64,000 nt of DNA from Hanleya hanleyi (taxonomy: Eukaryota > Mollusca > Polyplacophora > Lepidopleurida > Hanleyidae), in assembly GCA_036873755.1 (NCBI GenBank), contig JAVTVY010018881.1, positions 1-64,000 on the forward strand, written 5' to 3'. The notes below the pieces were generated by a model. It saw only the letters and a program-made list of their open reading frames with translations, ran no database searches and was not told where the DNA came from. This document shows positions 60,101 through 64,000 of this stretch, piece by piece (the first letter of the stretch is position 1; every line of letters starts with the position of its first letter). A program made the translations under genes and the position numbers.

Positions 60101-63100
60101 TATTTTCAACCAGTAATATACGGTAAACATAAAAGGAAGAAATTGAATGTTCACCGTGTTATTTGTTTCTAAGGCAGCATATTGAGTGCGCATATTTGAC
60201 TGAACTCTAGAATTGCATTGAAACCCAGTTATTTCCTAAATCCTCTCAATTGTACGTAAAAAGATGTATATAGAAAACAATATGGTCAAAATACATAATT
60301 TTTCGGATATACTCTTTTTCAAGTTGTACTCCATTATAAAACTTATTTTGGAGACTTCATCATCAACAGTTTTGCGAAAGGTAATGAAACTTCTCAATTA
60401 CAAGCGTCTGGCCCGTCATTCATAATTCAGGCGTCTTCGATTAGATATCTCCGTGCATAATCCCTAGACCTTTTGCCTATTCCATATAACAGCATTAGCA
60501 CCATATTCAAAGACAATCATAGTATACATAAACATAGGCTAATTTCCCGCAAGAGAGAAACGGTCAACAGTTGTGAAATATGCGGGCAAGACATCATGAT
60601 ATTCCAATAATATCAAATCCGTATCACTGATCAGAATTCTTAATCCATATGATATTCGTTGTAAAGTCGTCATCTAGAGAATGACTTTCACACCAAATAT
60701 TCTATAAAATAATTTTTCTCCCAGATTAAAGTCGTACGAAATTCCACTCCATATCCAGAATAAGATTAGACAATTGAACGTTTCATTTACAGATGTAGAT
60801 CAGTGTACCCAACATCCCTGCCATGACAACGCCACCGGTAATAACATAGAGGGAAGTTACAACTGCACATGTACTGCAGGCTTTGATGGTGATGGATGTA
60901 ACTGTTCAGGTAATGTCAACCTACCTTTCTACGTGCATTTGTCAATCGCAGGGCCCGTATCGAATTTCCTTGCCGATTACCATACCATCTTGGAATTTCA
61001 CTTCTGATTAATCCGGAAAGTTTGTTTAGGCTGATATTTTAGGGTGTGAGTATGACATTGTTGATTTTAAACTTTTTTTATTCACCAGGTATGCATGGAC
61101 GAATTCTAAAAATCAAACTTTGCATAGAAACCAGAAAATTGGCATGCGATTAAAAAACAACCACACAAAAAATAAAACATCCGAGATATCTATTTATAGT
61201 TCAGGTTGTTTTCTGTGTAAAGGTATTTGAACTGATTGTGAGAAACATTCATATAAAACTGGACTCAAATTAATTTCTGTTCACTTAATGAAGGCCCGGT
61301 TAAGAGAGTCAAAAGCTTGTACTCATAGTGGATAATGTTATTGGAGTCTAAACAATATATTATTAAAGATATTGCTAGATTTCAGTTTTCAAGTTCATTC
61401 GTATGGGCTTGTATTGATATTCAATAATGGTGTATATACAGTCATCAGAAGGAGATACTGATTTGAATGTATCTTTTTTGATTTGAAATGCCATGTTAGC
61501 ATTAACGAGCTGCCGTTTTGTCATATCCACAGTAAAGATAGGGGGAGGCACGCCTTCAATGGAAGCAGACAAAGGTAAGTGATATTTTCTCTGCCCAATG
61601 ATCCTTCTCGCCTCTTGGCTATAACTCAATATATAAATAGAGTATGTACATCATAAGTAGTAGGAGTGTTGGTGGTGACATAAATCATCAATTTCCAGCA
61701 GATGTGTTGGAAGAGTTAATAAACAATTTGTTTCTCGTATCTAACGGTGACAGAATTCATCAATTTTCGTCAGATACAGTCAGAATATCGCTGATAACTA
61801 TTCTTAATCCGTATGAATTTTGTTGTAAGGTCGCTGTCCAGAGGATGATGTATCTCAGTCACACATTAATTTTGATTGTTCAAATGAACACCATGAGAAT
61901 ATTGGAGTATATGGGATCAGACACAAGTTACCAAAGATCTTGCACGCAAGGCTCGTATTTTGCTATCAGCATGCGATATGTCTATCCAAATTTGAGAAAA
62001 CTTTGACTGGAGGCGCATTATTAGTTTCCGCAATAATGTTTTGTGACGTTGATTAAAATCGCCAAATCCAGCAAATGTCACTTGGCGAAATATGTATACG
62101 CCATATGTATACCGAAATTGTAGTCATATCCGTTGTCATATGTCAACGAGAGAGAATGCTCACTCGATCCTTACATACATGTAGATGTAGTCTAATTATG
62201 ATGTGCTGTTAAGGCTATCTGTTTCCTTCAAATTCAGTGAAGGTGCATATATAATCTTCACTGCGTCATTTATATATCGATTATCCACAGCCAAAGATCA
62301 TCTACATAGCGTTTGTTTAATGAACTTTGGAATGATCGAGTTATAAAGCATATAATCGTATTCATAAGAGAACAGATATAGGTCAACCACAAGGGGTGCA
62401 CAATTAGATCCATTGGAATACCTATATGCTGTTGATATATTGTGTTGCCAAATTTCAGATAGATATTATCATGATTATTAATGAGAAATGAAAGCAACAC
62501 TTTTATAATGAAACATCCTATGAATGATATGCCTTGTATGTAGTATAGTTGAAGAAAGCATTCTGGCCTCTGACCTTAATATATTGGTGGTCAGTTTTCA
62601 TGAACACCGCTAAAATTAATGAAATATGACTGTCAATAAGGTCCTTATGAGGGATTGTAGTAGAAGAGATTCGACACTATCCATATGGATACATGTCTTT
62701 ATGTGTCGTTTCGCATTAAGTTCTTTCGTAAGGCATTTTGAGTTTATATGTTATTAGAAATAGTAGCGGAATACCTTCCATAAAATGCTTTACGTTCTAT
62801 AGGTTCTTCGTCAACAGGGTCAAGAGAGCTTGGAAGAGCAGCTTCTAGAACTAGCTATGAATCTATGATTGCATTTGATGTATTTTGTGAGTCCAGTGCC
62901 ATTTTGCTTGATCGATACGAGTGGTCTTAAGATAAACATCTCTTTCATTGAAAACAGTTTTGCGATTGTTAAATAAATACTTCACAGGAAATGTATTTTG
63001 AGAGTAAGTAGAAATATTCGATGATTGTGTGATTATAGCCAATTTTTAACCAGCTCCTGGTAATAGTAATATTTACCCATGAATATTTTATCATTTGGAG

Positions 63101-63841
63101 CTTTATATGGTATGACCATTTCGCCTAGTTTTGTCTGGAACGAATATAGTACTTGTCTTGCTTGAGGGAGGATACTTCTTTCAATATGGCAGATCGTTTC
63201 AACGGTTTTCCTCTTAGTGGGGTCTAGCTAATCAGAGAGTGTTGTAGGTTTAAAATTGTCTCACTTTGATCGCTCAATAACGTGCAGTTCCAGTGCAGTC
63301 AGGACTATCTTCTGGTCGACTTCAGGTTTATCTTTCTCGGCTCGCTATATTTAGGCCCCTTCCTAAGGAGTGTTTTAGGTCTTCATTTCTCATTAAATCA
63401 AGGTTACCAGTCACAATATGTTTGCATGATATATAAAGTTCTTCTACTCACAATCACAACTATAGCACACTAATGAAACACACTAAGTAATTTAAAGTGA
63501 TATGATCGTGAAGCAACACACTATCAAATGGCTGCGATGAAGTCTTCACACTCGGATGAAGTATTTGAATGGTATTGCCAACATACGTTAGCATTATATT
63601 ACGACGGCATTTTTCCTCATCATATGTATGTTATTTTCTAACTGATATTATTACTTTGAAACGAAAGAGAATATGGTCATATTTTTCAAGGATTTGCGGC
63701 GTTCTCAAACCCATTATATTCCCACGAATAATTACGTCTGTTTGTTTTTCCAGAATTGCTGTATATTGGCGTTGGTGTCGGCCTGAGTTTGCTACTGTTG
63801 ATAGTGGCTGTGATTGTGATCGTTATTATTCGTCGATGGAG
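45102..63841 (+). CDS. EGF-repeat type I membrane protein (3' end beyond window)
   Basis: Predicted coding exons are 45102-45159, 46910-47038, 56892-57008, 58926-59042, 59903-60019, 60793-60909 and 63754-63841 (continues). Every intron except the last is phase 1, so frames join cleanly. Residues 1-19 ([19 protein letters not shown]) are a signal peptide. Residues 20-62 are a six-Cys module ([20 protein letters not shown]), EB- or EGF-like. Four 39-residue EGF repeats begin DIDEC, DVNEC, DIDEC and DVDQC. Most fit calcium-binding EGF with C-x-N-x4-Y-x-C-x-C. The last exon encodes a transmembrane helix (about 222-244, [16 protein letters not shown]) and stop-transfer RRW. It resembles scavenger or adhesion receptors; ligand and name are unknown. 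EGF1 and EGF3 exons are identical because of tandem duplication. Exons could be missed in the 9.8-kb intron. Confidence 0.75.
45160..46909. other. Intron 1 of the EGF-repeat gene
   Basis: Starts GTAAGT and ends AATTTCAG. No convincing exon is seen; a similarity to 39220-39260 (CCGGAACCATAAAGAG) is short. The frames at 46605-47142 are open because they run into exon 2, which they contain in the correct phase. Confidence 0.55.
47414..47720 (+). repeat. Left arm of an inverted repeat pair with a ~38-bp minisatellite
   Basis: It begins TATGGAAGGCAAACACCGCC and then has repeated units of the form ACAGTCAAACGAACATCA / CAGTCAAACGATTAACGT (about five copies). It ends CAGAGGGCG. The reverse complement of the whole design is at 50261-50550. 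Spacing variation and the lack of unique spacers rule out a CRISPR array. Confidence 0.85.
47721..50260. other. Region between the inverted minisatellite arms
   Basis: No transposase or other domain is recognised. It contains a 14-G run at 48378-48391 and a pair of CRE palindromes TGACGTCA at 48726-48733 and 48737-48744. It also contains the truncated third copy of the GGCAYCAG element (49823-50159). The 123-codon minus frame 48309-48680 has no domain. Confidence 0.5.
49823..50159 (+). mobile_element. Truncated copy 3 of the 454-bp GGCAYCAG element
   Basis: Matches 6322-6658 and 8709-9045 from ACATTACCAGTGGAAGTC to TCTGATGCC. The left 117 bp or so are missing. Confidence 0.8.
50261..50550 (-). 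repeat. Right arm of the inverted minisatellite pair
   Basis: Reverse complement of the 47414-47720 design: CGCCCTCTG, then units such as TGACTGTACGTTAATCGTTTG and TGATGTTCGT, then GGCGGTGTTTGCCTTCCATA. The outer edge carries a second CGCCCTC. Confidence 0.85.
50551..53207. other. Intronic sequence of the EGF-repeat gene, no exon seen
   Basis: Contains a 13-G run (51629-51641) and the palindrome TCTCGCGAGA at 52231-52240. A 128-codon minus frame at 52390-52776 gives no recognised domain; an open frame of this length is expected by chance about once in a window of this size and composition. Confidence 0.5.
53208..54207 (-). pseudogene. Jockey/I-like retrotransposon fragment (RNase H and C-terminus), copy 1
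   Basis: Minus strand: [20 protein letters not shown] and [18 protein letters not shown] (54182-53889), then after a frameshift [34 protein letters not shown] and finally [19 protein letters not shown] ... [10 protein letters not shown] followed by a stop near 53357. D, E, D and the GNTEAD box are the RNase H active-site elements. The upstream reverse transcriptase is absent. At 54207 it abuts a cut EGF exon. Copies 2 and 3 lack about 117 bp that are present here (about 53590-53705). Confidence 0.85.
54208..54243 (+). pseudogene. 3' third of an EGF exon (broken copy)
   Basis: AACCTGGATTTGAAGGAGAT onward equals the end of the DIDEC exon at 56892-57008, including the GTATGT donor. It has no 5' part and no acceptor, and one change turns Thr into Met (ACG to ATG). 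It should be skipped in splicing. Confidence 0.85.
54607..54970 (-). mobile_element. PLE-like 3' fragment, EGF-unit copy 1, with SINE insert
   Basis: Family terminus at 54608 (ACAAGCGTCTGGTCCGTCAT), blocks GCTAATTTCCCGCAAGAGAG and AAATCCGTATCACTGATCAG. It is interrupted by the 61-bp SINE end at 54728-54788. The same fragment without that insert is at 60398-60690. Confidence 0.8.
54728..54788 (+). mobile_element. SINE 3' end, 61 bp, with 13-bp target duplication (copy 1)
   Basis: Flanked by CAAAGACAATCAT at 54715-54727 and 54789-54801. The same module as 41400-41460: GCTATATAGCTGAAATATTG, then a CT tail. The site is intact and empty at 60508-60520. Confidence 0.9.
55074..55150 (+). pseudogene. 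Interrupted DVDQC-type EGF exon, copy 1
   Basis: Acceptor TTTACAG is intact and the frame reads [10 protein letters not shown] to GSYNCTC as in 60793-60909. After TGCACATGT the sequence switches to the retrotransposon fragment. If the exon were spliced in, reading continues [16 protein letters not shown] to a TGA at 55232, giving a truncated protein without a membrane anchor. Confidence 0.85.
55151..55631 (-). pseudogene. Jockey/I-like retrotransposon fragment, copy 2 (shortened)
   Basis: Starts at the same base as copy 1 (GTTGGTCAATCCATGTTCAT), carries the ~117-bp deletion also found in copy 3 and stops inside the [10 protein letters not shown] coding region. There it joins sequence equal to about 59215 onward, so the RNase H half and the DVNEC exon have been deleted in this unit. 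Confidence 0.8.
55632..56891. other. Duplicated intron sequence, unit 2
   Basis: 55650-56036 matches 59222-59617, and 56606-56891 matches 59617-59902. The 56037-56605 part is absent from the later copy. Inside it, 56208-56285 is a diverged repeat of 55790-55870 (CCAACCTA.A..ACGGATGAT). The frame at 56112-56363 has no domain. Confidence 0.7.
57387..57750 (-). mobile_element. PLE-like 3' fragment, EGF-unit copy 2, with SINE insert
   Basis: Nearly identical to 54607-54970. The SINE end lies at 57510-57570 with the same CAAAGACAATCAT duplication at 57497-57509 and 57571-57583. Confidence 0.8.
57856..57931 (+). pseudogene. Interrupted DVDQC-type EGF exon, copy 2
   Basis: Same break after TGCACATGT and same junction with the retrotransposon fragment as 55074-55150, so the break predates the duplication of these two units. 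Confidence 0.85.
57932..58815 (-). pseudogene. Jockey/I-like retrotransposon fragment, copy 3
   Basis: Minus strand includes [40 protein letters not shown] and [15 protein letters not shown] (58788-58495), with the same frameshift as copy 1 (both end [10 protein letters not shown]). It carries the ~117-bp deletion shared with copy 2. It ends near 58815 before unique intron sequence leading to the DVNEC exon. Confidence 0.85.
60398..60690 (-). mobile_element. PLE-like 3' fragment, EGF-unit copy 3, empty SINE site
   Basis: Same fragment as in units 1 and 2, but CATATTCAAAGACAATCATAGTATAC runs on without an insertion at 60508-60520. Confidence 0.85.
60910..61769. other. Intron sequence, no exon seen
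   Basis: Starts with the GTAATG donor of the last EGF exon. The minus frame 61375-61629 has no recognised domain. Confidence 0.5.
61770..62900 (-). pseudogene. PLE-like retroelement copy in the last intron
   Basis: Minus strand: KMPYERT and KDMYPYG at the upstream end (compare 37980-38045), [20 protein letters not shown] and LTYICSLMN (62500-62270), [14 protein letters not shown] (YVDD catalytic box near 62310-62280), then [15 protein letters not shown] near 62060 and the 3' block to about 61780. The MGTNCAP stretch is damaged to MDLIVHP and stops are present. The true 3' terminus is missing. Confidence 0.75.
62901..63753. other. Intron sequence before the transmembrane exon
   Basis: No repeat or exon recognised. 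It ends in a strong polypyrimidine acceptor TGTTTGTTTTTCCAG at 63739-63753. Confidence 0.55.
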
Positions 63842-64000
63842 GTTTGTATTATTTCCATAATTCTGCAAACATTCACATATCCTCTCACTGAAGGCAAACT
63901 CGATGAAACCTTCGAAATTACGACGGGATTTTGGTAACATTGGTAACTAAAAAAATACAGTAAGTGTCTAATTTACACAGTAAATTGAAACCTTCTTCCG

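Noticed and set aside
56898..60172. 87-codon frames at 56898 and 59909
   Set aside because: They run through the EGF exon in the wrong frame into the intron; the correct phase gives DIDEC...GDGENC with a splice donor.

Overview
This is a AT-rich eukaryotic window, almost certainly from an invertebrate animal and most likely a mollusc. Genes are broken into small exons with GT-AG introns, one promoter has a TATA box, cbEGF exons are all phase 1-1, and a short CT-tailed SINE end carrying GCTGAAATATTGCTGAA is of a type I associate with molluscan genomes (from memory, not searched). There are no operons, no ribosome binding sites and no CRISPR array. Most open frames are chance frames in non-coding DNA or remnants of transposons.

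Layout. 1-5045: satellite array of about 28 monomers of ~180 bp, each with a 16-bp GC-rich inverted repeat. It ends in a short CGAATATCCA minisatellite. 5.2-13 kb: no convincing gene. It holds two near-identical 454-bp direct repeats that bracket 1.9 kb, a perfect 16-bp-arm hairpin, and repeats. 13-29 kb: decayed retroelement pieces, mainly a Penelope-like (PLE-like) family in both orientations. 29.4-32.3 kb: a compact four-exon gene (one non-coding and three coding exons) for a secreted 138-residue protein with two perfect EF-hand loops and an unusual Cys/Gly module. Its first coding intron carries a long foldback element and tandem tRNA-like SINE heads. 32.8-43 kb: two minus-strand LINEs. 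One is split by a 2.5-kb terminal-inverted-repeat element, itself hit by a LINE tail. The other is split by a CT-tailed SINE.

45.1 kb to the window end: a plus-strand gene for a type I membrane protein. In order it encodes a signal peptide, a six-Cys module, four EGF repeats and a transmembrane helix. The cytoplasmic end lies outside the window. Its EGF part (53.2-60.9 kb) has been tandemly duplicated in ~2.8-3.0 kb units that carry a fragment of a jockey/I-like retrotransposon. This produced two identical EGF exons and three broken ones.

The two genes are independent, and both are secretory-pathway extracellular products. The most unusual items are the Cys/Gly/EF-hand protein, the recent exon-duplication history of the EGF gene (with a dated SINE insertion and a shifted cysteine), and several transposon insertions whose exact borders can be read from empty or in-frame target sites. 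All family assignments are from motif recognition by eye; no database search was possible.
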